Below, one piece after another: positions 7,440-15,223 of a DNA stretch of 64,000 nt (position 1 is its first letter; each line of letters begins with the position of its first letter). Source of the DNA: Prado023 sp963788325 (GTDB lineage Bacteria > Actinomycetota > Actinomycetes > S36-B12 > CAIYMF01); the NCBI GenBank assembly GCA_963788325.1, contig CAWBGJ010000014.1:1-64000 (forward strand), read 5' to 3'. The position numbers and the translations under genes are program-made. The notes beneath the pieces were generated by a model. That model was not told where the DNA came from, did not search any database, and saw nothing but the letters and a program-made list of their open reading frames with translations.

Positions 7440-9476
7440 TCATGAGAGCGTCCATACCCACGCCTTCTGGTTCGTCTTGCCGCGAACCTGCTCGGAGATG
7501 CGCGCCTTGCCCTGCGCGTGCAGCATCTCCATGGCCTCGACGGCGATGCGCCACGGCAGACCGCACGGCGGGGCACTTCTTGAGGTCGCTCTTGGTGATC
7601 TCGCCGGCCTCGTGAAGGTGTCGCAGGAGCTTCAAGCCGGCCTCCCTGGCCTCTTCGGAACTCGGAGACGGCCACCAGGTGGAGGTGCCGGCCAACGTCG
7701 GTGTCCACCAGCGTCGGGCGCCATGCGAGCGGGAGCGCCGGGAGCGGCCAGCGGAGGGGGCTTGGTCTGCCGTAGGCGCACGATCGCGAACGGGTCGCGC
7801 TCCGGTGGCTCCTCCCCCGGCTTCGGCTTCCGGCGCCCGTCCTGCTCGATGGTGAGCACCGACCGGGCGGCGTTGGAGAACACGGCTGCGCCGGAGCCGG
7901 CGTAACTGTCGCCCGCTCCCTCCCGTGCCGACGACTTGGTGTGGTGCCGGCCCACGGCGGTCGACGCGCCGGTGGCCGTGGCAATCCGCTCGACGGCGGT
8001 GGCAAGGGCGGCCAGGCCGACGTGGTCCTCGGGGCCAGGGTGGAGCCGGGAGGAGGTCTCCAGGGACACGAGGATGCGGCCGTCGAAGATGCGCGTCAGG
8101 TGGTCAACGACGTGGGTCGCGACCGACGTGCTCCGGGTGCCCTCGGTGTAGGTCAGGGCAAGGGGCTGCGCCTTCTCCCGGGACAGGTAGGTGAAGTGCC
8201 GCCGGATGTCGTCCTCGGCGGCCATGCGCTCGTCCAGGTCCTCGATCGCCGGCCAGGAAGGCCAGGGCACGGGCCTGGATGACGGCCTCGGTGTCCTCCA
8301 TGGTGATGAACGTCGTCGGCCCCTGGATGACCGGGACGCCTCCCCATGGCCGCCCGGTCGACGACCGAGAGCAGGAGGTTCAGCGTCACCGACGACTTCA
8401 TGTGCCCGTGCGGCCCGGACACCTCGATCACCTCGCGCCGGGGGACGTAGGGCAGGACGACGTACTCGGTCCTCGGCAGCTTCACGTCGAAGAGGCGCGA
8501 GCCGAGCTCGAGGAGCGGGAGGCTAACGGTCGTCGCCACGACCGTCCCCGGTGGCGTCACGGTGGCCGTGCCGGCGGGGGGCGTAGTCCGGCCCGAGAGC
8601 CCGGCCATGGCGAGCAACGTGCCGAAGGAGATCCCGCCGCCCTGCTTGAACGACGCCCACCGTCGTCGCAGCTCCTCCTCGCCCGGGTACTTCGTCCCCC
8701 TCGACGACCAGGACACCCACGCGCTGTAGCCGCGCTCCGGGTCTTTCGCGTGGAGCGCCATGCCCACGTCGAGCCACTCGTTGTGGGCCATGTCCGGGTC
8801 GAGCCGGTCGAGCGCCTCCCGGGCGAGCCCCTCCACGTCGTCCCACGTCTCGTGGCGGGTCGGGGGCGGTAGCTTCACCTCCACCCACTCCCCCGCGGCC
8901 GGCGTCGCGGCCAGCTTCGGCGCCTTCCCGTTCGGCAGGGTGCAGCCGGCGGCCTTCACGGTCTCGCGGATCGCGTCGGCCAGGGTGTCGACGGTGTCGG
9001 CGTCGAGTACCGGGAGCGTGGCCGCCTCCGGCGGGCTCGTCCACTCGTAGTGCTTGCCCTCCGGGTGGAGCCCCTCGACCACGAGCTGCTGGCCGTCCCC
9101 GAGCAGCTCGACCTTCGCGCCCTCGCCGTTCGGCAGGGTGAAGCTGATGACGCGCTTCGGGAGCGGCGGCCCGTCGAGCCGGTACAGGAGCGCCCGGCGA
9201 GCGTTGCCCCGGCTGCGGACAGGCGCCGGCCCGGCCACCTCGCTTCACCACGGCCTCGATGGCGTCGGCCACCTGGCCGTCGTCCACGTCCACGTCGATG
9301 ACCGGGAAGTGGGCGGTGCGCAGGCCGATGTTGAAGCGCCCGCGGTCCCACTCGGCCAGCTCGCCGGGGAGCGTCGGCCGCGTCGTCCACTCGGGGAGGA
9401 ATGCCTTCTTGTCGCCACGAAGTACGGGCGTCAGCTCTGCGCTGAATCCCGCCGCCGCCCATTGCTGAAAAGACAT
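7440..9476 (-). pseudogene. Primase-polymerase / RepA-like helicase, multiple frameshifts
   Basis: The start at 9476 reads MSFQQWAAAGFSAELTPVLR, and VIDVDVDDGQVADAI gives the acidic metal-binding motif of the bifunctional primase/polymerase (prim-pol) fold. A middle region (EWLDVGMALHAKDPERGYSA) resembles the primase C-terminal domain. A P-loop, VIEVSGPHGHMKSSVTL, marks an AAA-type RepA/AAA_25 ATPase. A winged C-terminal part (EAGLKLLRHLHEAGEITKSD) ends QKAWVWTLS at 7440. The whole would be about 680 residues. At least five frame changes interrupt it. It would drive replication of the excised element from the adjacent iterons. Confidence 0.75.
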
Positions 9477-9535
9477 GGTGCGCTCCGGTGAAGGGGAGCG
9501 CCCCGGCCCACGTCGGACCAGGGCGCCCCAGGGGA

Positions 9536-9855
9536 CTAGAACGGCACGCCGTCCTTGTTCACCCGCTGGAAGAACTTGAACTTCTTCTTCCCCTGCTTGC
9601 CGTCCTTCGCGGGCGCCTCCTCCACGAATGCGATCTCCCAGGACTCGCCCTCCTCGGCGTGCTCGGCCCACGCCTGGAGCTGCGCCGGCGAGCAGCTCAT
9701 GATCGTCTCGTGCCGTCCTCCAGGGCGAAGCGTGACTTCGGGGCCGTACTTGCCGGCGACTTCTTCTTCACCACGCCGCGAATCGTGTCGCCCGGCTCGG
9801 TCAGCTTCGTGTACTTCGACGGCGGCTCGTACTCGACCCATCCCGTGTCTGCCAT
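9536..9855 (-). pseudogene. Small phage DNA-metabolism-type protein, one frameshift
   Basis: It starts MADTGWVEYEPPSKYTKLTE, continues GDTIRGVVKKK and, after a missing base near 9765, AGKYGPEVTLRPGG, QLQAWAEHAEEGESWEIAFV and a Lys-rich end (GKQGKKKFKFFQRVNKDGVP). The beta-strand-like pattern and basic tail upstream of the primase suggest a single-strand-binding-like accessory protein, but I do not recognise a named family. It lies between the excisionase cassette and the primase. Confidence 0.5.
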
Positions 9856-9885
9856 TTGAGTTGTTCTCCGTTGGCTTGTGCTTCG

Positions 9886-10119
9886 TTAGCCGTCGCTCGA
9901 TTGCGACGGGTTCTCTCGGGTCTGCTCGTCCGCCCACTCGGCCCAGACGCCGCCCGTCATGGCGCCCGCCGGCCTGCGGAACTCGGAAGCGGCCTCGCGC
10001 ATCCGGCGCGACAGGTCGTCGAGGAGCGCGACGGCCTCCGCGTCGGTCGTCGCCGGCTCGGGGTCGGGTCTGGTCAGGATCGCGATGACCGCAGCGCCGC
10101 CTTCGTCGATGGCGCTCAC
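9886..10119 (-). CDS. Hypothetical protein conserved between elements A and B
   Basis: This 77-residue helical protein includes AVALLDDLSRRMREAASEF and RRPAGAMTGGVWAEWADEQT. Its start overlaps the end of the AlpA-like gene (10116-10346) by four bases. A broken paralogue lies at the matching place in element A (113-335). Conservation in two separate elements suggests a real function, perhaps in control of excision or replication. None is known to me. Confidence 0.6.
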   Translation of the reverse strand: MSAIDEGGAAVIAILTRPDPEPATTDAEAVALLDDLSRRMREAASEFRRPAGAMTGGVWAEWADEQTRENPSQSSDG

Positions 10120-10346
10120 GGGTTCCCCCGGGGGCGGTCCGCCAGGAGGCGGCGCTCAAAGGTTTCGACTTCGACCAGGCTCCACCGCCGGACGCGGCCG
10201 AGCTTCACGGGCAGCGGAACGGCGCCCGAGCGTAGGTCTCGCTCGAGCTTCGACCGGGAGATCGCGAAGCGGCGGCACAGGGCGTCGGCGTCGAGCCAGG
10301 CCGCGACGGCGCTCCCCTCCCCTGCCTGCACGGGGCGCCGCTTCAC
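10116..10346 (-). CDS. AlpA/excisionase-type helix-turn-helix protein (element B)
   Basis: This 76-residue protein reads AWLDADALCRRFAISRSKLE, then RDLRSGAVPLPVKLGRVRRW and SLVEVETFERRL. It is the classic layout of the excisionase/AlpA winged helix, in which a helix-turn-helix is followed by RxWxxxEV. It overlaps the XRE gene upstream and the small protein downstream, so the three are co-translated. Proteins of this type bind at att sites to favour excision or activate integrase transcription (family knowledge). Confidence 0.8.
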   Translation of the reverse strand: MKRRPVQAGEGSAVAAWLDADALCRRFAISRSKLERDLRSGAVPLPVKLGRVRRWSLVEVETFERRLLADRPRGNP

Positions 10347-10552
10347 GACTGGCCGTCCACTTCGATGAGGTCTTCCGGCTTCACGCCCAGGACAGGAGCG
10401 AGCGCCATGGCGGTGCGCTCGGAGAGCACGCCGCGCTCGGCATAGCGGATGGTGGTGGTGGAGATGCCCGACTGACGGGCCAACGCGACGCGGTTGATTC
10501 GCAGCGCTTCGCGCAGAGGGCGGATACGGATGGGACGGCTTCGCGTGCTCAC
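10343..10552 (-). CDS. XRE-family transcriptional regulator (element B)
   Basis: This 69-residue protein is essentially one Cro/CI-type helix-turn-helix: LREALRINRVALARQSGIST, TTIRYAERG, ALAPVLGVKPEDLIEVDGQS. It starts with GTG at 10552. It is the first gene of the coupled XRE-AlpA-small-protein cassette and probably represses or sets the lysogenic state of the element. The divergent arrangement seen in full phages is absent. Confidence 0.8.
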   Translation of the reverse strand: MSTRSRPIRIRPLREALRINRVALARQSGISTTTIRYAERGVLSERTAMALAPVLGVKPEDLIEVDGQS

Positions 10553-10615
10553 GACCCGAAGCGTAAAGCCCCGGGTGATCCCGCGTTTCCTACGGTGACG
10601 CGCTTTTTGCGAACC

Positions 10616-10957
10616 TCAGCGACGCGGCTCGGACGGCACCTTCAGGTGCTTGGCGGTTCGCCGGTTCGTGTAGCCGATCTCCAGTCGGCGCATGATCTCG
10701 CGACTCCAAGTCGCGCCGGGGCTTCTTGCTACGCGGCCTCCGCAGCGCGCCTTGGCTCGCCCAACGCGGGCCACTACGGCCCGTCGCCCGTCGGGGGTTG
10801 CAGCATCCAACACCTTGGTGGGGAAGCCCCGCACGTCGGACAGAATCACGTCGTTCGGGGGGCCGGTGACCCATGCATAGTTTGAGTCGGCAGACGTCGT
10901 GGCGTCGGCGCTGGTGCCCTGCTGCGACTGTCGGCCCTTCTTGCTAGTCTTCTTCAT
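10616..10957 (-). CDS. Basic hypothetical protein next to the integrase of element B
   Basis: This 113-residue frame begins MKKTSKKGRQSQQGTSADAT after a strong ribosome binding site (GGGAGGTGGGCACGAC). The protein is Arg/Lys-rich. The C-terminal part (REIMRRLEIGYTNRRTAKHL) resembles a helix-turn-helix, so it may bind DNA. It lies between integrase and XRE regulator, the slot filled in element A by the broken HTH gene at 852-1287. The family is not recognised and a shift near 10740 cannot be excluded. Confidence 0.5.
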   Translation of the reverse strand: MKKTSKKGRQSQQGTSADATTSADSNYAWVTGPPNDVILSDVRGFPTKVLDAATPDGRRAVVARVGRAKARCGGRVARSPGATWSREIMRRLEIGYTNRRTAKHLKVPSEPRR

Positions 10958-11026
10958 GTCGTGCCCACCTCCCGAGGGCTCGACTTCGGGGCGGTGCCGT
11001 TAGCGCGGCGCCGCCCTACTTCGTTT

Positions 11027-12229
11027 CTACTTCATCGCTCCGACGCTCCGACGCTGCCGCTTGCCCGACTTGAACGGGACCACCTTCGCCGCCTTGCCCT
11101 GCATGATGCGGTCGAACGCGGCGCCCACCAGCTCCATGGCCTCGCGCCTCGCGTCGAGCGGCCTGCTCTGGTCGTAGAGGTCGGCGGCGGCGCTGAACCC
11201 GGCGGCCTGGTTCGCCCTGACGTGGCCGAGCGCCTTCTCGGCAAGGTCCACGGGGACTCCAAGCTCACCGGCCCACGTCCTCCACGTCCTCCGCAGGTCG
11301 TGAACCGTCGCCGGCCGGCCGAGCTTGAGGCGTCCGCCCTTCTGCATCCGGTTGAGAGCGCGAACCAGCGCCTTGTCGTCGAGGCGTGCGGCTTCCTTGT
11401 CGTCGCGCTCCACCGGCGAAGTGACGACCCAGGGCGACCCACCGGCCTCCATCTTGAGCCGTTCGAAGATCGCGAGCGCCGTCGAGCAGAGCGGAACGTC
11501 GAGCGGCGTGGCCTTCTTCCGGGCTTTGACCGTGAGCTTCTGATCGGCCACCGGAATCGTCCATGTAGCCTTCGCCAGATCGACCGCCTCCCACTTCGCG
11601 TTGAGCAGCGCCGCGGTGCGCGTTCCGGTGTAGAGCAGCGCGGCCATGGCGAGGCGCGTGGCCGGCTTGAGTCGAGCGGCCTTCGCCTTCCCGTCGAGGA
11701 GCGCCGCCAGGTCGAGGGCGCGGAACAGCTCCGCCAGCTCGGCCGCGGTGAGGAAGCGGTCGCGCCCGCTGTTGTCGAGGCCGAAGGTCTTGAGCTTCAT
11801 GCCGACAGCCACCGACCCCTTGAGCAGACCAGCATCGACGGCGTGAGCGAAGACGGCGACGACGTGGCGCAGGACGACCTTCGCCGCCCCGGCGCCGCCG
11901 TGTCGGTGCCCGTTCACCACGCGCTGTTGCTTCGCGAGTCGGACGATCCCGGCGAGGTCGGAGCGCGTGACCGCCTCGGCCGGCCACTCACCGAACGGTG
12001 GCCGCTTCGGGTCGGGGATCGCCTTGACGATGTGCGTGAGGATGACCGCGTGCGCCTCGTCTCCCCTCTCCTGGGCCGCGAGCCGGTCGCGCCGGTAGGT
12101 CTCGACGAGGGACGCCACCGTGTCGCCGCGCCGCGGGGCCTCGACCTTGCTCTCCAGGCGCTTGACGACCGCGGTGCGCGCCGCCTGGAGGGTGAGTGTT
12201 CCCGGCCCGCCCGTCTCGCTCCACTCCAA
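11027..12229 (-). CDS. Tyrosine recombinase (integrase) of element B, N-terminus missing
   Basis: The catalytic domain is complete: Arg in LLYTGTRTAALLNAKW, HxxR in HDLRRTWRTW and a likely nucleophile Tyr in SAAADLYDQSR. Compared with the integrase at 1297-2622, the reading frame lacks roughly the first 60-65 residues, the DUF4102 arm-binding domain. The best available start is a TTG at 12229 with no clear ribosome binding site. The open frame continues upstream (HGLIRLEW) into the 3' end of the toxin gene at 12235. The gene therefore appears cut at a junction, and the protein is probably inactive for integration. Confidence 0.85.
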   Translation of the reverse strand: MEWSETGGPGTLTLQAARTAVVKRLESKVEAPRRGDTVASLVETYRRDRLAAQERGDEAHAVILTHIVKAIPDPKRPPFGEWPAEAVTRSDLAGIVRLAKQQRVVNGHRHGGAGAAKVVLRHVVAVFAHAVDAGLLKGSVAVGMKLKTFGLDNSGRDRFLTAAELAELFRALDLAALLDGKAKAARLKPATRLAMAALLYTGTRTAALLNAKWEAVDLAKATWTIPVADQKLTVKARKKATPLDVPLCSTALAIFERLKMEAGGSPWVVTSPVERDDKEAARLDDKALVRALNRMQKGGRLKLGRPATVHDLRRTWRTWAGELGVPVDLAEKALGHVRANQAAGFSAAADLYDQSRPLDARREAMELVGAAFDRIMQGKAAKVVPFKSGKRQRRSVGAMK

Positions 12230-12234
12230 TCGGA

Positions 12235-13125
12235 TCAGGCCGTGCCGGCCAGCGAGGTGAGGATGGAGTCTGCCGCCTTGAGGTCGGTGACCATGCTCTC
12301 CAGTTGCGCGGCCAGGATCGGCGGCAGCGGTGGCTCGTCGACAATGCTGGCGAGGGTGTTGCCCACCTGGGCCACGGCGGTCTGCGTGTCGACCAGCGAG
12401 GTACTCAGCCCCCCGAGCGTGGACGACAGGCTGTTCAACGCCCCGCCCGCGTCGGTCAGCTGGGAGATGGCGGTGAGCACACCCTGGGCCCGGTCGACCG
12501 CTGCCTGCTGGTCGGTGTCCGAGGTGATCAGAGTGGTCAGTTGGCCCATGATGCCGCTGATGTCCACGCCGCCCTGCAGCAGGTATCGGAACGGGTCCTC
12601 GTGGTACTCCTCGATGGCCTCCTGGTCATCCTCGATCTCCTCCTCCAGCTGGTCGAGCACGTCCTGGTCGCCGGCCAGCTGCGCAGACACCGCCTGCGCA
12701 TCGGTCCCCAGTGCCGCCAGGCAGCCATCCACGCCTGCGCGCAACGGGGCGACGATCTGCCCCACCTGCCCCACCGCTGCCTGCGAACTGCCCACGCCCT
12801 GCCGGAGTGCGGCTGCGAACGCGGCCAGCGCGGCAGGATCGGCGCGGTCGACCGGCCAGGTGGCCACCGTCGCCTCGTCGAGAGTGAACGCTGCGCGCAA
12901 TGCCCTCGTCGCCGAGGGGCGCACCGGGTCCACCCACTGGGCGAGGGTGGTGTGCAGCGTCGTCAGGTGAGTGGCCAAGCTGGGCAGGAGGCTGGCATCG
13001 ACCGACACGCCCAGAGCCGTGGCCACCTGCTCGTCGATCTGGGCGAACCGGTCTGCGCTTGCTTGCGCGGCGGCCGCGACGGCCGGGCTGGCAGGCACGG
13101 GCGTGGCACTCGTCGGAGCTGTCAT
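12235..13125 (-). CDS. Alpha-helical pore-forming-toxin-like protein, second module (no membrane hairpin)
   Basis: This 296-residue, almost all-helical protein has the long-helix layout of HBL/ClyA-type toxin components. It has no transmembrane hairpin; a short DPFRYLLQGGVDISGIMG occupies the head position. Helices such as QDVLDQLEEEIEDDQEAIEE and TQTAVAQVGNTLASIVDEPP flank it. There is no signal peptide. The start (MTAPTSATPVPASPAV) is at an ATG without a Shine-Dalgarno. The frame is open upstream and joins the previous gene if one base is removed near 13288. It could therefore be a separate coupled gene or the C-terminal half of a fusion of about 694 residues. It ends six bases before the truncated integrase. 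Confidence 0.6.
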   Translation of the reverse strand: MTAPTSATPVPASPAVAAAAQASADRFAQIDEQVATALGVSVDASLLPSLATHLTTLHTTLAQWVDPVRPSATRALRAAFTLDEATVATWPVDRADPAALAAFAAALRQGVGSSQAAVGQVGQIVAPLRAGVDGCLAALGTDAQAVSAQLAGDQDVLDQLEEEIEDDQEAIEEYHEDPFRYLLQGGVDISGIMGQLTTLITSDTDQQAAVDRAQGVLTAISQLTDAGGALNSLSSTLGGLSTSLVDTQTAVAQVGNTLASIVDEPPLPPILAAQLESMVTDLKAADSILTSLAGTA

Positions 13126-14320
13126 CAGGCCATCGCCGTCGCACGCGCAGGCGGGAAGGGCTGCCGCGTGGCCTGCTGCGGCGGCCGCCTTGACGATGTT
13201 GGCCTGCGTCGGCAACTCGCTTCCCGTGTCGACCTGCGGGATGTTGCGGCCCTTGACCAGGTAGGCCTGGGCGAGCCACCGCGCTGGCCCAGTCCTGGCC
13301 GGCGGTCTCGATCTCGGCGGAGATGATCAGTGCCACCGTGGCCGGGGTGGCATTCGGCTGGGACTTGCGCACCGAGGCCAGGTAGTCCTCAGGGTCCTGC
13401 AGATCCTCGACAACGGCCTGCAGACCGTTGTCGAGCTCCTCCCACGCCGTGACCAGGTTGCCCAGGGCCGCCTGTGCCTTGTTCAGGGTCGTGGTCAGGC
13501 TGGTCAGCTGCGTGCCGACGCCGTGCAGCAACGCGATCTCTGCCTGGTCCTTGGCCAGGTCGACCTCGTCAGAGGCGATCTGGACGAGCTTGTCGTCATA
13601 GTCCTTGCCCGCAACGCCGGTCATCGCGGCCCCACCGGCCAGGACTGCGATCCCCGCGCCCACAACCACAGTGGTCGCCCCAGCGGTGGCGAACTCGGCA
13701 AGCGCTCCCACAGCGATGATCAGGATGCCGACCACCATCATCGCGGCGCCACCGCCGATCATCGCCAGATCCTTGCTCATCGCGTCGTGCTCGGCAGAGA
13801 TCTTGTCGGTGAGTCGCGTGATGGCACCGTCGTCGCCGCCGAGCACGCGGTTGGCGGTGTTGAAGTCGGTCAGGAACGTGGAGTAGTCCCCGCCGACCTC
13901 GCTCGCGTAGGCGGTGATCGAGACGAAGACGTCCTTGCTCTGCTGCCCCTGGTTGGCCACCAACCCCTGCAGCGCCTGCAGCATCGTGACCACCTTGGCG
14001 ATCTCGTCGGGGGCGAAGGCAGACTCGTTGCCCATGGCCTTGGCTGCGTCGAGCAGTCCGCCCTGAAGGTCGCCGAACTCCTCGCCGAACCGAACGATCT
14101 CTTGGAGCCGGTCCCATACCTGGGCGCTCCAGGTATCGATCCACGCGGACGCGTGGCCCTTGGCGGTCGTGAGGTGTGTGTTGAGGTCCTTGAGTTCTGT
14201 GGCGGTCACGTCCGGGAACCCTGGCTGCCTGTTGACCGTCATCGCCATCGCTGTCAGGACAACGACCGCGTTGCCCACGTCGGTCCCGGCGACCGGGACC
14301 CCTGCACTGAGATCGCCCAT
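13126..14320 (-). CDS. HBL/ClyA-family alpha-pore-forming toxin component with membrane hairpin, frameshifted at its end
   Basis: It starts MGDLSAGVPVAGTDVGNAVV at 14320 after a strong GGAGGAG site. Long helices (residues about 35-185) lead to a hydrophobic hairpin at about 188-236 (GGGAAMMVVGILIIAVGALA, then TTVVVGAGIAVLAGGAAMTG). Helices with QIASDEVDLAKDQAEIALL and AWEELDNGLQAVVEDL follow, as in Bacillus HBL components. These proteins assemble into pores in target membranes (family knowledge). The frame is lost near 13288 (GCGGTGG instead of a likely GCGTGG). Correcting it gives AWLAQAYLVKGRNIPQVDTG and runs straight into the next module. There is no classical signal peptide. Confidence 0.72.
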
Positions 14321-14463
14321 GATTGCTCCTCCGGGAGGTGGTCGGCGCGCGGTCACGGGCCGACCTCGACGACAGTAAGGCAAGGCAAGCCTGCGTTGCT
14401 CACCGCCGGGGCCGCAGCCGAGGTCCCGTGGCAACTCAATCCTCTGGGCAAACCAAGCCAGTG

Positions 14464-14853
14464 CTATTGCGCGGGTAGTGCGACACCCCACCACGTGGTC
14501 CAGCCCACGTAGGTCAGACCCCACTTGTCCTTGGGCATGGACAGCGGCTGTTCGCCGACTCCCCCGGGCTTGCCGGGTGGGTCAGTCGTCAGGATCTTCT
14601 CGCCGCCCAGGCCCAGCGCCGCGTGGCCGTATCCGTGCGACCCGCCGGTCCACAGGACCACTGACCCTCGAGGCGGGTTCCCGCCCGCGTGGAGTTGGCC
14701 GGCAGCGCGGACCTTCACCACCGCGGCCGAAGCTGATGCGGCACCGAGGGGCGGAACTCCCAGGCTCTCCCACACCGTGTGGGCGCACTGCCCGACCTTC
14801 CCCGGCGGGTGCTTGCTCATGTAGGCGATGCGTTCCTCGACGCTGCGCGGCAT
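14464..14853 (-). CDS. CHAP/NlpC-P60-like cell-wall hydrolase
   Basis: This 129-residue single-domain protein resembles the small CHAP/NlpC-like hydrolases of actinobacteria and their phages. A Cys sits early (GQCAHTVWESLG, C23), and GSVVLWTGGSHGYGHAALGL supplies the candidate catalytic His (H77). TTDPPGKPGGVGEQPLSMPK and WGLTYVGW follow. Such enzymes cut peptide or amide bonds in peptidoglycan. It has no signal peptide, so export would need another route such as a tail-like particle or lysis. The start at 14853 has a GAAGGGAAC site, almost the same as that of the eCIS-core gene at 18271. It is in line with the pore-forming gene (14320). Confidence 0.65.
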   Translation of the reverse strand: MPRSVEERIAYMSKHPPGKVGQCAHTVWESLGVPPLGAASASAAVVKVRAAGQLHAGGNPPRGSVVLWTGGSHGYGHAALGLGGEKILTTDPPGKPGGVGEQPLSMPKDKWGLTYVGWTTWWGVALPAQ

Positions 14854-15009
14854 GCCGTTCCCTTCTCGGAGCCCGGACCGCGACCGAGGAGCTGGGCCGT
14901 GGAAGCGGGGACAGATCACGTCCTCTGCCCGGCCATCCTGTCCCCCCAAGTGCCACCGCGCAAGGGGGCAGTCCCCGCCGCCATTCGTCCCGAACCCGAG
15001 GCGGCCATC

Positions 15010-15147
15010 GTGAACTTCACCTACCTGGTGGGGGTGATCGTCGTCTCCCACTTCGGGGTCACTGCGGCCACCGAGATCACACAGATCGTGAAGGGCAGCT
15101 CGGGAACCGACAGCGCGACAACGAACGCGGACACCGACACTCAGTGA
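15010..15147 (+). CDS. Possible small single-membrane-span peptide
   Basis: A GTG at 15010, preceded by GAGGCGG, opens a 45-residue frame (TYLVGVIVVSHFGVTAATEI) with one hydrophobic segment and a hydrophilic Ser/Thr/Asp tail. It diverges from the CHAP-like gene, and its frame ends 77 bp before the end of the eCIS-core gene. A holin-like role beside a hydrolase is tempting but unsupported. The frame could also start further upstream. Confidence 0.3.
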   Translation: MNFTYLVGVIVVSHFGVTAATEITQIVKGSSGTDSATTNADTDTQ

Positions 15148-15223
15148 AGCCACCGGAAGTCATACGTGTGGACTCCCATCGCGCTGCACCAGCCAGGGAC
15201 CAGCCACGCCCCACGCTGGCGCG

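Noticed and set aside
14930..15147. Holin gene next to the CHAP-like hydrolase
   Set aside because: Only one short hydrophobic segment and a divergent orientation; kept only as a low-confidence small peptide without assigned function.
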